Assembly (NCBI GenBank): GCA_032433595.1
Contig: JASWJB010000042.1
Location: forward strand, 1 to 64,000
DNA: 64,000 nucleotides
Source: Conoideocrella luteorostrata
Lineage: Eukaryota; Ascomycota; Sordariomycetes; Hypocreales; Clavicipitaceae
Reading direction: 5' to 3'
The notes beneath the pieces are model-generated. The model saw only the letters and a list, made by a program, of their open reading frames with translations. It was not told the origin of the DNA and did no database searches. The position numbers and the translations under genes are program-made. This document shows positions 1 through 12,025 of the stretch, in pieces (the stretch's first letter is position 1; each line of letters opens with the position of its first letter).

Positions 1-48
1 TATATACATATATATATATAAATTATCGTCAACAATCCGCTGCCACAC

Positions 49-999
49 ATGGCCGTCCCGTCTGTCAAAGTCGAGCCGGCCACGCCGGGAGACCTGTCCG
101 CCATTGTAACCATGTACTTTGACGCGTTCTCGCCCTCGCCGCTCGACAGCGTGTTTCCCCCAGACGGCGCAGGACGAGAGTACCACAGGCTTGCATTTGC
201 CAAGTTTCTTGCCTGGGAGGGGGAGGACAGCAGCGCCGCCGCAGGGGCACGTCCACAACCAGAGCTCCAGTGCCGGGTGCTTGCCATACGAGACTCCTCC
301 ACCGGTAGGTCTGGTCTGGCCCGGATGTGTCTACACAGCTGTGACCCAGCTGAAATGAACTACCTATACCTATGCTGCCCTGCCCTGCCCTACCCTGCCC
401 TGCAACGAAACATGTATCATGTATCATGCATCACGTACTATGTATTAACTTTGGACGATGTCCGCAGGAGCGCCCCAATCCATCGCCCTGCTGTGGATCG
501 CCCAATCCTCCCGTGGCATTCGGGACTGGTCGCAGCGATGGCCGGATGCCCTTCCCGGGATGGACGGGGACGCCATGGTTCGGTTCTACGAGGGCATGGC
601 GCGGCAGCACCATGCTGCGATGGGAGAGGAGGGGCACATCTGTACGTATGAGAATAGCTAAGTATTGGGCGGCACGGCGACGGGGCGAACCACTACCGTC
701 GGGTAGGTAGGTGCTTGAAGGGGTGGGAGGGCATTGCTGATAGTAGTGGTGTAGATCTCGAAATCATCATGACGCACAGCTCTGCTCGGAAGCAGGGCCA
801 CGCCTCGGCGCTGTTGGCGTATGCGACGGAACTGGCTGACGAGAGGGGCGTGGGTGCGTACCTGGACGCGGATGAGAACGCTATGGGGCTGTATCAGAGA
901 CATGGGTTTGTGCATAGGAAGGACGTGCGGAGGACGAGTGAGTTTATGTTCCCGATGGCGAGGGCGGCACGTCAGTGTAGATCGATGGGTAGTAGTTAG
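49..999 (+). CDS. GNAT-family N-acetyltransferase
   Basis: Three-exon model join(49..304, 468..641, 755..999), 224 aa, with all phases closing on the TAG at 997-999. The C-terminal exon carries the acetyl-CoA-binding signature of the GNAT fold: LEIIMTHSSARKQGHASALL (the R/Q-x-x-G-x-G/A loop appears as RKQGHA), followed by AYLDADENAMGLYQRHGF, the usual beta6-beta7 segment ending in a YxxxGF motif. GNAT proteins of this fungal type acetylate an amine on small molecules or proteins; the substrate cannot be read from sequence. The exon 2/3 junction recreates a Tyr codon (T+AT) and keeps the domain continuous, which supports the splice choice. The first ATG follows an AT-rich leader at the window edge. 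Its 3' end faces the carboxylesterase gene across about 400 bp. Confidence 0.85.
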
Positions 1000-1399
1000 T
1001 TAGTTGTTGGGGGAAAGGGGAGGGAGGAAGGGCGTTGGCGAGAGAAGACAAGGAGTTGCTCGGGGGGGGGGGGGGTTGGTTATGGATGTGCGCATTGTGG
1101 GAGTGCTGGCGCGTAAATAGGTTGGTTGGAGGCTATATGTGACCTGTGGAATGTTGTGATATGGTTGCAAATGATATTATCTGTGCAGTGTAACTAGCTA
1201 GGTGAGTTTATATCATGTCGAACAAAAACCATGCTGGGATGTGATGAGATGAGTTCTTAATTTGCGGTCTTATTTGTGCAAAAAAAAATAATAATCCTGA
1301 TCATTCCTCGTTATATATCCAATTGGCCCCCCGGGGAGAGGCACCCTATATACAAAGCTGGGACGCTGGCCGAAACAAAGAAGCACACCAAATACGATA
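1000..1399. other. Intergenic, between convergent gene ends
   Basis: About 400 bp between the GNAT stop and the carboxylesterase stop. It holds a run of about 14 G residues near 1060-1074 and A/T-rich 3'-flanking sequence, including an A8 run near 1280 that may belong to the poly(A) region of either gene. I see no coding signal. Confidence 0.6.
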
Positions 1400-3154
1400 C
1401 TAGATATAAAAGTCGTTCTTGTTCTTGAAAATAAAATCAGCGGCTTCGCTTCGGAAGTCATCATCTAGAATGTCGTTGGCAAAACCCCATCTAAACCACA
1501 TGAGCTTCTTGGCTTCCCTCCACTTGGGCCACTTTGCATAGCCACCCACGCCGACATTGGGGTCCTGATTGTACAGGAAATTGAAGTAGTACGTGCGGCA
1601 GCTCTTCATGGCGTTGTTGGGCAGGATGCCGTAAAAGACCTGTAGGATGTCCGATGCGTGGAAGGTGCCCAGAAAGGGGGTCCCGTAATCATAGGACGCG
1701 AGGTACGACCATGCGTCGACTTTGGGGTTCAGCGTGGTGGCCACGTCGAGCGTGACTCGGCGGGTCAGCGTAAAAGTCAAGTCGCCGAGGAGCGCGGCCA
1801 TGCGCTTGAACCCGGGGTACAGCTCGTTCAGTGCTCCAGTTCGGAAGGGACTGCCTTGCAGGAGGGCCGGCTCGTACAGATCGACCAGCTCCTTGAGCTG
1901 CTCGCGGCTGGCGCTGTGGAAGAAGTACTTGGCCAGGTAGTCGACGGCCTTTTCAGCGGTGGTGACATTGCTGGTCAGGATGGCGAAGATGGTGCCTTCG
2001 TCCTCTTGGTCGCCGATGATGATGGGGACGGCGTAGTATTTCCCGGCTTGGCCGAGCTTGTCTGGACTGTCTGTGAGGACCCTTCCGTCCGGTCGGGGGA
2101 GATATGAAAGTGCGACTGACTGGTACGATACAATGCCCGGTACCGAGTTTGCAGCGTTGAGAAAGGTCTTGTAGTCCGCCTTGCGCAGACATTCCAGGGT
2201 ATCTTTGCTGCCAGAGCAGCCCGCCTCAAGCACCACCTTGTCATAAACAGCCTGGCCCTTGGGGCAGTCCACAGGATCGGCAGGGACGATGCTTCCGGAA
2301 TTCATAATAGCACCTCGGAACAGCGGCTTTCCCTTATATGTAGCGTTGCCGTCGAAGAGCAGCATTTGGTCAAAGACCGAAATAGAGCCTGCTGACTCGC
2401 CCCAGATGGTGACCTTACTTGGGTCACCACCGAAGGCCTCGATATTGTCGGCAACCCACTCTAAGCCCATGCGCTGGTCGAGAAGGCCGAGATTGGCGCT
2501 CCCGTCCGCAAGGATTTCCTTGCCGGGCATGAAGCCAAACCCAGCGACTCGGTAGTTGACGGCAACAAAAATAAACGGCTGCTTCTGACCAACAGCGGTG
2601 GCCAGAAGACTAGTCGCATCATACGTATTGGTGGCGCCGAGCTCAAAACCACCGCCGTAGATCCAGAAAAGAACCGGAAGCTTGGCATTTGCTTTTGTGC
2701 CGGCTGGACGCTGTACGTTTACGGTGAGACAGTCCTCCTGGCCGGCGATGGGCTTCAGGAAGGGAATCTGCAGGAGATCGTTGGCTATCGCACCGATAGC
2801 CCCCAAGCTCTCTCTGGAGAGGAACATTTGCGGACAAGCAGGAGCCAGAAGAACGGTGCCATCGCGTTTGCCAAAAGTTCCAGAAAACTTTCTCGGGGGC
2901 TTCAAACGCAGTGGCCCCACGGGAGGGTCGGCAAAGGGAATGGCGTTGAAGGTCTCGACGTTGAGAGTTGATCTCCCGATAATGGTACCGCCAGAGGGAA
3001 GATTAACATCAACAGTTGCGCGTTCTTCAAGGACAGGCTCGGGTTGGACAAGTGGTTCGGAGCCATGGCCGGGGCCGGGGGCATGTGCCGGTTTGGCTAA
3101 TACCACAGCGACATATAGCCCAACCAAGGCTGACTGTAACTTGATGAACCTCAT
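1400..3154 (-). CDS. Secreted type-B carboxylesterase/lipase
   Basis: Uninterrupted 584-aa ORF of the alpha/beta-hydrolase carboxylesterase type-B family (Candida rugosa lipase-like). A hydrophobic signal peptide spans roughly residues 1-20 and ends at AKPAHA, so the enzyme is probably secreted. The oxyanion-hole loop YGGGF is at about 166-170. The nucleophile elbow GESAG puts the catalytic Ser at about residue 254. DQEDEGT further on fits the acid residue, and FHASDILQVF near the C-terminus holds the expected catalytic His. The length is normal for the family (about 550-600 aa). Family members hydrolyse carboxylic esters or triacylglycerols; the substrate is not predictable here. There are no introns, which is common in this family. 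The start is the first ATG before the signal peptide. Confidence 0.93.
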   Translation of the reverse strand: MRFIKLQSALVGLYVAVVLAKPAHAPGPGHGSEPLVQPEPVLEERATVDVNLPSGGTIIGRSTLNVETFNAIPFADPPVGPLRLKPPRKFSGTFGKRDGTVLLAPACPQMFLSRESLGAIGAIANDLLQIPFLKPIAGQEDCLTVNVQRPAGTKANAKLPVLFWIYGGGFELGATNTYDATSLLATAVGQKQPFIFVAVNYRVAGFGFMPGKEILADGSANLGLLDQRMGLEWVADNIEAFGGDPSKVTIWGESAGSISVFDQMLLFDGNATYKGKPLFRGAIMNSGSIVPADPVDCPKGQAVYDKVVLEAGCSGSKDTLECLRKADYKTFLNAANSVPGIVSYQSVALSYLPRPDGRVLTDSPDKLGQAGKYYAVPIIIGDQEDEGTIFAILTSNVTTAEKAVDYLAKYFFHSASREQLKELVDLYEPALLQGSPFRTGALNELYPGFKRMAALLGDLTFTLTRRVTLDVATTLNPKVDAWSYLASYDYGTPFLGTFHASDILQVFYGILPNNAMKSCRTYYFNFLYNQDPNVGVGGYAKWPKWREAKKLMWFRWGFANDILDDDFRSEAADFIFKNKNDFYI

Positions 3155-4877
3155 GCTTGTGGGTCTGACTGTAACAATTTGTTAGCATGGGGACAGTTGC
3201 ATTATGACTGGAATTATTCCTTTATGATATGGAGACACTAACCTAGCCACAAGGTGGATGTATCACACAAGAAAAAGAAAAAAAGAAAAAAGACCAAAAA
3301 AACCAAGAGGAAGAAGCAGAAGTCTTAGGGGAGGAGGACGCGTTGGCAACTTAGAAAGTGGTAACCATGATTGGGAAGGGGGAGTGGCCGGCTATATTTA
3401 TGAATCAAGTCAAACAGGCGAGGTAGTATTCGGATCTGTTATTGCTAGGTTCCAAGGCCCATAGGTCTACAGCCTTGTTTGCTAAGAGGATCCATGTTGG
3501 AGAATCGGGTCTTTCTCAGCCGATTGCAGTTGCGTTCTCATTCAGTCTACTGTCTCTACACCAAAGCATGGTCTGATCCCGTCTAACTACATAGCTCGAC
3601 TTGGCAAAGGGGCTAGGCCATGGTAGAGGGCGGACACGAAAGATGAGGGAGGACCCATGTCTTTGCTCTGCGTCGCGGAGGTTTGGCCGGCATGGTAAGA
3701 CATCCGGCGATAGCCCCCAAAGCAAGCCATCGTAAATCCAAATCTGCGGCTAATTTCCCCGCATGGTAGTCGGGACGAAAAGGATCTGGAAAACAGACAA
3801 ATTTAGCGATGTGCCAGCAGCATCAGGTTGGGTGCGGGGTGACAGAGAAGCGCAAAGACAAGAGAGCACATGAAGGGTCGCAGGCCCGAGAAAAGTCGAC
3901 ACGAGCATGACTGTCTTGCATTGTACGGACGATGTTGTCAATTAAAGCCGAGGCGAAGTTGGGGCAACCGCAGAATTGTTGTGGAGGCGGCAACACCTAG
4001 TGCAAGTATAGACTTTGACCCGCTGGACCAATTTTCTATTTCCGGCAAGAAAAAAACGAGGCGAGATGGTCTAAAGCAAGCTGAAGGGCAAGACAGCCGC
4101 CTCTTGTGTTGCTTCGGCGTGTCGTGTCGCGTTGTGTTGTGCTGTGTTGTGTTGTATCATTCCACATTGCGTAGGAATGCAGGGGTCGGGGCATGCCACC
4201 CACACCTGCCCCAAGGCATGGGTAGATAGATACTGGATTCTGGTATATACGTCGCATTCGTTTCGTTTCCCAGCCTTAAATTAAGCAACAGCTTCACAGG
4301 TTCGATGGCCGGCATGATTCGCGAGTACCGGGCGCATGCTTGTGGGTAGAGGCTCCCCGAGACATTGGCTGATGTCCTTGTGCAACGAATGAGACGGAGG
4401 GAATGTGGCAAACAGACAAAAATTCGAATGCAGTGTGATGAGCCCCATGGTGTTGTGCTGCCTACGTCGGCGTGACCAAACGAGGGGTGGTTACTGGTGG
4501 ATGGATGGATGGTGTCCATTTTGCGGATGGCACATACGATGGATATGCAAACACGAACATAATCCGTGCATGGCGCCTTCCTCATCGCTTCGCAACTCGA
4601 CGGCTCCTCGAAATGACAAGATCATCGACGCCAACACCGACACCAGACGAAAATTAAACGTTTCGCGCACGTTGGCCAACCCCGCAAACAATGCTCCCGT
4701 CCTGACTCCGTTGATGAAATCAAGAGACTAGTTAACGCGAAGAAACCCCCAACCCACCCCGCACAGTCTTCATCGTCTCTTTGCCGCCACAAGTTCAACC
4801 CCAACCCCGTGAGCCCCTGTCAGTCCGCCAACACACCTCTACAACGCAATTACCACCATCACATCACCACGGACTGC

Positions 4878-4895
4878 GTACGGAGTACGGAGTAT
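4878..4895. repeat. Doubled GTACGGAGTA motif
   Basis: Two overlapping copies (GTACGGAGTACGGAGTAT). One of about twenty intergenic occurrences of this near-palindrome in the window. Confidence 0.85.
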
Positions 4896-6118
4896 ACTTT
4901 CCGACTGCGGTATTCATCTAACCCGCTCGGTATTGCACAATCTCCTAGATTCCGGAGGAGCTCTGTGGATTGTGTCGATGGACCCAGTTTCCCACTCTCG
5001 TCCCTTTTTCTCCCTTTTGCCCCTGGGAACTTCTAGTGACCCCGGTTAACCTACCAAAACATAGCGCATGTGATGTGGCTCTTTGTAAAAGCAGGACTTA
5101 CAATAACCTCTATTATCATAGAAAATAGGCTACAAATAAAGCACGTTTAATTTCCTAGGTTCCATTGGTTTCCTAGGCCCACACATACATCCACAGAGCT
5201 GCTCCGGAATCTAGGAGATATGTTATACTCTGAGGGTTACCACCACCTAATCAATATCCCGGTTACCCAATTGGGGCAGACCATAGCATCCCTGGAGATT
5301 TCAAGGGCATACCACCCTTTCCGAACCAGGGAAGGGAAGGGAGGTGGAGGTGGAAAGGCAGGGCGACGGATCAAGCACAGAGCAAAGAGCAATGGTCGAC
5401 GTCGAACAGGTTCTCACCACATTAATTCCCGACACATGAGCACAGCCCGCCCATCTCTCTTGATCTCCAAGCCGCCAAGTGCAGAAAACACAGAGCTATC
5501 GTTCTTTCTACCTCGGTCTTTCTGTGCCCCGCATTTGGAGCTCTAGAAAATTAGCCGAGAGAGCCAAGATAGGAAGAGCCATTCGACCTGGTCTCGCGGG
5601 CGTCGAGACATTACTAAGGGGAAGTTCCGCTTATCTCTGCACCCGCTGCGCGACCCCTGGCTAGGTGCTAGCACATCGCAGCACAGCGCTGCTCCACTCA
5701 CCCGAGGTCTGAGCACTTACCCAGCTTCTGCCACGAGGGAGAGGAGAATTTATTCAATTTATCTCGTTGGCGCCTCCTCGTCAATCGGAAACCGATGCAA
5801 ATTAAATAGCCCTGGAAATGTCCCATTTGGTACGGAGTATTCGTGCTTCATGTCTAATGCTCAACCTTGTCAAGGCAGAACGAAGATAAGTATCGTATGC
5901 CCCGGATCTGAGAACTGCGACTAGACTCCCGCCGGGATCTGGCCTACCCGCGCTATTGCTGTGAAATACCCGACCGGCCCAGCCCCCAATTATGACGACA
6001 GCTGTGGGCCGCCAACAACCAACCAATTTTAATCACAATAATGCCCCAATTATGCTTTGGAAGCCTACGGAACCGGGGGTACTATAGTGTAGCACAGCAC
6101 AGCACGGCATAGAATTGT

Positions 6119-6155
6119 ATCGCATCGCATCGCATCGCATCGTATCGCATCATAT
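6119..6155. repeat. CGCAT-type pentanucleotide microsatellite
   Basis: Tandem copies of ATCGC/CGCAT decaying to CGTAT and CATAT at the end, next to AGCAC-type repeats just upstream. Simple-sequence DNA without coding signal. Confidence 0.8.
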
Positions 6156-6502
6156 CACATTGTGTTGTATTGTTCGGTATCCATCCTACTATTATATTAT
6201 ATACTATTCTTCTCTTTCTATTGCGCAGTAGTGTCCAACAGCTCAGCCCTGAACCACAACCTGGCCTGCACCTTCACGTATTGTTGTGATATCCCTCAAC
6301 TCCACTTCTCCTTTCCGCGCCACGATTTCCCAGCACGGCTCGTGATGGCATATCCAGAATATACCCAACATATCTATTGTTCGAGGGGTCCGAGTTTTCA
6401 TAATGCTCAATATATGTGGAGATAAAAGGACCAGATTTGCAGCCACCTGTTCTAAAGTCTCTCTTGGTATCATCCACTCGCTGGGCTGGACTGTCCTGCA
6501 AT

Positions 6503-7640
6503 ATGCGTTTCTTTGTCCATCTCACTCTCCTTCTCTCAAGCCTTGCGATTTGCCATGGCTATTACCAGGATATATCGTGCATTGAAAACCACGCTCTGGT
6601 TGCAAGGTGGATGAAGGGTGCTGTTGATCTCGCCGATGCTGCGCTTCAAGGTCTTACTATATTGATATCAGCGCAAACGTTGATAGTAGGAAAAAGGTCC
6701 CATTTGCTCGTCATTCAATACGCTTTATCGATCTGTCTTCTCAAAAGCGAGACTTTCCCTTATGGGAAATGACGAGGCTAAAGCAGGGTTTTAGGCCGTG
6801 CTACACCACAACCCTGAACGGGATGGTGTGCCCAAGTTCCTACAGAGATTTGTACCCACTGATTACCCCAAAACCCGAAACAATCGCTTTCAGCACCTAG
6901 GTGGAGATGAGCTTATTATATATTGCGATTACCACCGTTTTATAGAGAATCATAAATGTGATGGAACGATACAAACAGGTCGGGCATGCGATACATCCAC
7001 TATTCAGGACGTATCAATGGACAAACAGTACTCAGAGTATCGGGACGTCTCGAAAATTACACTAGTATGGTAATTTATTTCAATTTAACTGGCCCTCGAA
7101 ACGGCAGCCGCCGAGAAAAGTTCATTGTACTCCGTTACTACTAGTCGTCTTGGGCACAGCCGTCAACGATAGGTCCTGCTCAAGTTCAACTTTGTCCCGG
7201 GTACATTTCTGCAGCCAAAGATCGCCAATTCCAGGTTCTTGAAGATATTCGCCATTTACTAGCAGACCAGGCTGAGGAGCCGCTACATGATTATCTAGGA
7301 GGGCTGAGAATAGCTGAAAACGAAGAACAAGAGGGAGAAGAGGGAGAAGGGACAAAGGAGGGAAAAGAGAAGAAAGCCCCAACAGGGAAACCCCCCCCCA
7401 GTTGCGTATGCTTATCTAGGGGACGCTACATTGCTTCATGCGGTGATGAGAGCAGATCCTAGCAAGTACCTTTATCCCATTGACCCAGAGAGTGGAAGCT
7501 TCATTAAGTTGGTATGATCTCAGAAGAGCGCGATGGCAGAGAACTCGGACGACTGGTTCTGGTACCTTCCCCTACTTTGGCTTAAGCGCCAGATTGATTC
7601 TCGGACCTTTGGGCAGCGATAGTTTGGTCATTTTGGCACA
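6503..7640 (+). pseudogene. Degenerate gene for a secreted protein
   Basis: The ATG at 6503 opens a clear signal peptide (MRFFVHLTLLLSSLAICHG) followed by about 45 plausible residues. A GT-AG intron 6686-6794 joins this in phase to 6795-7073, which includes DELIIYCDYHRF and a Cys-containing CDGTIQTGRACDTS segment. That frame stops at 7073, but protein-like sequence continues in other frames: VQLCPGYISAAKDRQF near 7170-7220 and AENSDDWFWYLPLLWL near 7535-7590. The order (Cys-rich middle, then xxLCPG, then a late aromatic NADxYA-like patch) loosely recalls fungal secreted deuterolysin-like metallopeptidases. No HExxH zinc motif is visible and several stops intervene. I therefore call it a broken secreted-protein gene, with the peptidase link only a suggestion. 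Confidence 0.35.
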
Positions 7641-9654
7641 AACTGGGACACTCAGGAAACTGAGATACAGAAAGTATAACGATGAGACACTGTGACGGAA
7701 TGTATATTACACAAGCATTCTTTTTACAGCCGGAAAACCTCTGGCAGGCCAACCCGAGCAAGGCTACCTGCTCATCAGCGAAGGAGGACATGGATATAGA
7801 GTCACTGGTAGCCGCAGAATGCAATTATAGTTGACGGATAATTACAGGAGGACAGCATCGTTCGTCATCCCCTCTGCAGCGTTGTAGCCCTCCTTATTCG
7901 TATAACCGATTGGCACTCGGCGGACAGCCTTGATTACAAGCCACAGTCACTAGCTGGTGACACTCTTTTCCTACCAGGAGGCAGGGGCTCTTGTTGACGA
8001 TAGGGACCTCCATTAAATTCTGCTGTGAACTAATCCATCCCATCCCCCCCCCCCTCCCCCACTTCCCCCAGGAACATCGCTTACCCTTCCCAGCGAGCAG
8101 CGAACGAGGATTCTCCAAAAAGCTCTGTCCAGCTAGCAGTAGTGCTAGTCACGAGCTTGGAGTAATGGCACTGGTTCCGAGGTTTGTGTCTTCGACTCCG
8201 GCCACATCCCTGGCAATTACCCCACGCATGTCCGCTCATGGCAGCCGCCGACAGGATGAATCGGGCCTCCGATCGACAGCGTCAATGCGAGGGAAACGGG
8301 GAAAATGATATCCAGGCCGTTTGTGTCGACCGGTTGTTGGAAGCGATACAGCCAATTTCGTCTGGTCGAGTGCACCACGACGCCAAGGTTCCGCTTGTCG
8401 TTGGACTCAACACGGGGACCAAAACGGAGGCTTGTTGGCCGGGATCATGGCGGGGTAGCGAATTTGAGTTTGAACAACTGGCACGTTATTAATGGAGATG
8501 CCGCTGGGGAGGACATATAAAGTACGTTGCACAGTTTGCCGTTCCATCCCTAAGTAAAAGGTAGGTCCGGACCTGTCCCTTTTAGGCTGTTTGGTCCGTG
8601 GTCATGGGCATGATGGCGGCGCGCCAAGCAGCGTGGCATCAGTCCCTTTCCCACGAACACCGGAGACCCATCCCCAGCATCGGATATCATCGCACCCGCC
8701 CGCAGGCATTGTAAGTGCTCCGCATATCTGATCTCACGTGGATACAATACCTCGGTATGCTCGCCTAACCCATGCTGCAGTTTAATTATACGGGAGAGAT
8801 GGGTAGTTACACGGGCCGGAGCTTCTGGCGGTTTGGTACTTCCCGAGGAGCAACCCCCTCTATCAACGTCACCTAAACGATATGATTTTCAGGATTATCT
8901 TATTTTGAAGCACATAGAGGCAGCATCTTGAGAAATGGCGCTATACTACAGGTCTGGGGAAATAGCTGCTGAACTCGAAGAACAATCGATGCTAGGAAGC
9001 AATTGATAGTGCTGCAGATGCTGAGCATGAAGGTGTTGGACTGCGCGATGACGCTCGGTAGATGGGGCATTGCTGAGAATGAATTGCACATGGCATGGCT
9101 TTGGATGCTCCGTTTGTACTGCGATACGCTGGTAGCTCTACCGTGCGTTACTATAATGACTAGAACTGCGACAGGCCGATTACAAGCAGAAATGTCGTAG
9201 CAGAGTCTCTGTGTTTACTAGAGATATGATTTATCTGCTCGTAGCGTGGAAGTGGCCAAAGCACTTTTTATTTTGGCTGCACATGACACGAGGCCACTCG
9301 CCATCATGAATACCGCAGAGAATGCCGAAAAGAGAGAGAGTCTCGTCTTCGTCTAGACCAACCCATACGATACATAATAGAGCACCGAGAAGAATGCAGG
9401 TGAGTAGCATTAGACTAGCACTTGTCTGCTTTTTCGTCTTGTTCATTGCGCACTAATATTATTCAGATTGCTAGTACAGCTTTGTGGAAAGCGCAAAGAA
9501 AGTAATCAGTTGCGGCCATGTCGATGATTACACAAGTTCATTTATTATCATAATTCTTCAATTGCTGATCTGAGTGCATACTTTGGCGATTGCCCGCTGA
9601 CTGACTTTGCTACTTGTCCGAATAATATAGTCATCCCAGGAAGAACTAAGCTTA

Positions 9655-9672
9655 CTCTCTCTCTCTCTCTCT
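9655..9672. repeat. CT dinucleotide microsatellite
   Basis: Run of about nine CT units within non-coding DNA. Confidence 0.8.
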
Positions 9673-10114
9673 TTAGTTCTATTAGTTTTTATATCAGCTG
9701 CCACTCACTATGTAAAGCTGCGCGCAATACGACCTAATAAGCATACGTATTATGAGATGAACGGCCAATTGCCGACAGTAGTGTCATGATACGCAACGGT
9801 GGCGGCAACAAAACGGAGGAAGAAGATAGGGCAGTGGTATAAAAGGAGTGGAGGATCATGCTCAAGGGCAAAACGGAGAGCGGTACAAGACCGGTTTCCG
9901 AATCACCAGACGGAGGATCAGCACTTGGTCAGCGGGTCGCAATGCCATTATGATCCAGAAGCTCCTCCGCAGCGCTCAGTTGGTGCTGTCACACGAGTGC
10001 CATACAGTCAGTGCAGCGGATTCTTGATACTCGTTCCATCTGTGTTGAAGAAATAGAGCCCTTTCACTACTGATGGGGAACGTTATCGGAAGGCAGCCTG
10101 GGGAGGCCGGTCGG

Positions 10115-10198
10115 AGTTTCGGTACAGAGTTTGTAGCCCAAACAACATACATCCACAGTTTCGGGACAGAGTTTGTAGCCAAAACAACATACATCCAC
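10115..10198. repeat. 42-bp tandem duplication (two copies)
   Basis: Two adjacent 42-bp copies, 10115-10156 and 10157-10198, differing at about two positions (GGT/GGG and CCC/CCA). Each copy begins AGTTTCGG and ends CATACATCCAC. It lies in otherwise non-coding DNA. The period is a multiple of three, but no real gene is evident around it. Confidence 0.85.
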
Positions 10199-12025
10199 AA
10201 GGAGAGAAATTGGCCAAGTATCGCAAAAGACTCGAAGCAATTTGGCATCGCTGGGATTCCGTCATGTCGGCGTCAGCGCGAATTCAGGACCCCAAGGCCT
10301 TTCAAGTATAGATATCGCAGCTTCTTGATCAATGATCAAGAACAGACGGTGTTCCACGGCATAGACGCAGAGAACCACGAGACCACTGGCAAGCAGATTC
10401 GGGTAATAAGTGCAAAGGCCAATGGTTGAACTCAGCTAAGTGGACGGTAGTACTCTCTCTTACACGGTCGGAACAGCTATGATCAAATCCTTCCCTGGCC
10501 GTAGCCAAAATCATCTGATATGCGAGATCCGCTACATAGCAATTAGTGGCACATGCACTTGCGACGGAAAGATGGGGCGGCATCATTTGTTTCTGATGTT
10601 TGTTTAGACTTACCAGCTGTGCCGCTGATGTTAAGTCCTACGACAAAGCTTTTCGCACGTCTTGCTCCAGCTGAGGCATCTCCGCCTGTTGATGCATATT
10701 GATTCGGACATATTTCCGGGCTAGTCTGGGGTGGGAATATCAGGTAACAAACTGCAAAATACGTATGTATGCCAAGCTTGAACCAGGGAGCACATTCCGC
10801 TGAGATTACGTCGCAAATATTCAAATGGTGATTTTGATAGCTTCTCCAACAAGTCAGCATGACATAACTGCGCTGTTTGCGTCATTTCTCCAACTACCTG
10901 TCTGCTGAGCTATTTATCCGCCGTCTGTCAAACGAAAATCATGCAGTCCTGGAAGCTTTCAATATAGTCAGTGTCGTAACCGCAGTCGCTACTTGCGATT
11001 ATAGTCCCTCAACGCGCCTTCAAAGTCTCTGTCGTCGCAGGTCCTGCCTCGGCAGAGGCACCTTGGTCTTCAGATTGTATATGGGTCTCACCGAAACGCC
11101 TTATAGCTTTCTACTCACCAAGCCCACCACAGTGTCTGGATAGGACCCTTCTGATGAGAGAACTCAAGTGAACAGAACGCTTAGCAGCCGAGGCTTTCTA
11201 AGAACATCGATATTGCGCAGTAATTGCCGAGTCAGCCTGCGTCCATTTCCCCCTGTTTATGTGAAGACAGTCGCAGCGCTGGGCCAAGTCAACTGTTAAT
11301 ACCTGGATGATGCTAACTAACACAGCATACCTTAATTTTGCTACTGTTCTTAAAGGTTAGAGCATATCGCATGACAGACTCCCTTTGCTCGATGCACGCC
11401 AAACGTACAACCACTGAAAGTTGGATTCTTCGTCCTGTTTCCATCATGCTGAAATACATTCTACCTAGATTGCCGAAACTCATCTTTCGCTGCTCATAGA
11501 ATCCTTGCGCTGTTCCTGTTCTTTCATTCATCCCCATCGTTTGCGCTGACATGTCCCCCATCATACATGTAAGCCGGGGCATTCAGCCGCCTCATGCCAC
11601 CTCACCAGTCGACGTCATGGACCGGCTGCAGATCAAAGCGGAAAGGGCCTACTTCTAGCTGATACAGAGATACGCAATGATGGCCCGTATATCTACAGGG
11701 GTTGCGTGCCCCCTCTGGTATTGTATGCGACCGGCCATGCGGGTTGCTGCAGTTGGTTCGGCGCGTAATGGGCGGAGCGTTGCCTGATATAGCTGCTGAC
11801 GCATAACATCGTTATTATCATATGCGATGTGCATTAGGCAAGGTTTTCCCATCTTGTAAAACGCCGAGCTGCTGCGTGACTTGTTTTTCCAGACCTTGGT
11901 CTTTTTGCTTGCGTCGAGCCCGCGAATTGATCAGTTTTCTGCGGCACCGGATCTATCAACTCCCCCATGCGCTATCGAAACATACTCTAACAAAAGCTTG
12001 AGATACCTTGTGCTTCTGCTACAAT

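Larger units (their letters stand above)
3155..6502. other. Long gene-free stretch
   Basis: About 3.3 kb with only short, overlapping, low-quality open frames on both strands. It contains purine-rich sequence near 3270-3300, GTGTT/GTTGT low-complexity sequence near 4120-4160, a short GGAT run near 4497-4513, doubled TACGGAGTA motifs at about 4878-4895, another at 5831-5839, and a CGCAT pentanucleotide repeat at about 6119-6155. The first few hundred bases presumably hold the carboxylesterase promoter. I see no gene. Confidence 0.5.
7641..12025. other. Long gene-free stretch upstream of the O-methyltransferase
   Basis: About 4.4 kb with many short frames but no recognisable protein, signal peptide or consistent splicing pattern. 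It contains a CT microsatellite (9655-9672), a 42-bp tandem duplication (10115-10198) and the promoter of the O-methyltransferase gene at its right end. It could be old, decayed accessory or transposon DNA. I see no terminal repeats. Confidence 0.5.

Noticed and set aside
1658..3185. Several 70-170 codon frames opposite the carboxylesterase
   Set aside because: Antisense shadows of a 584-codon GC-rich gene.
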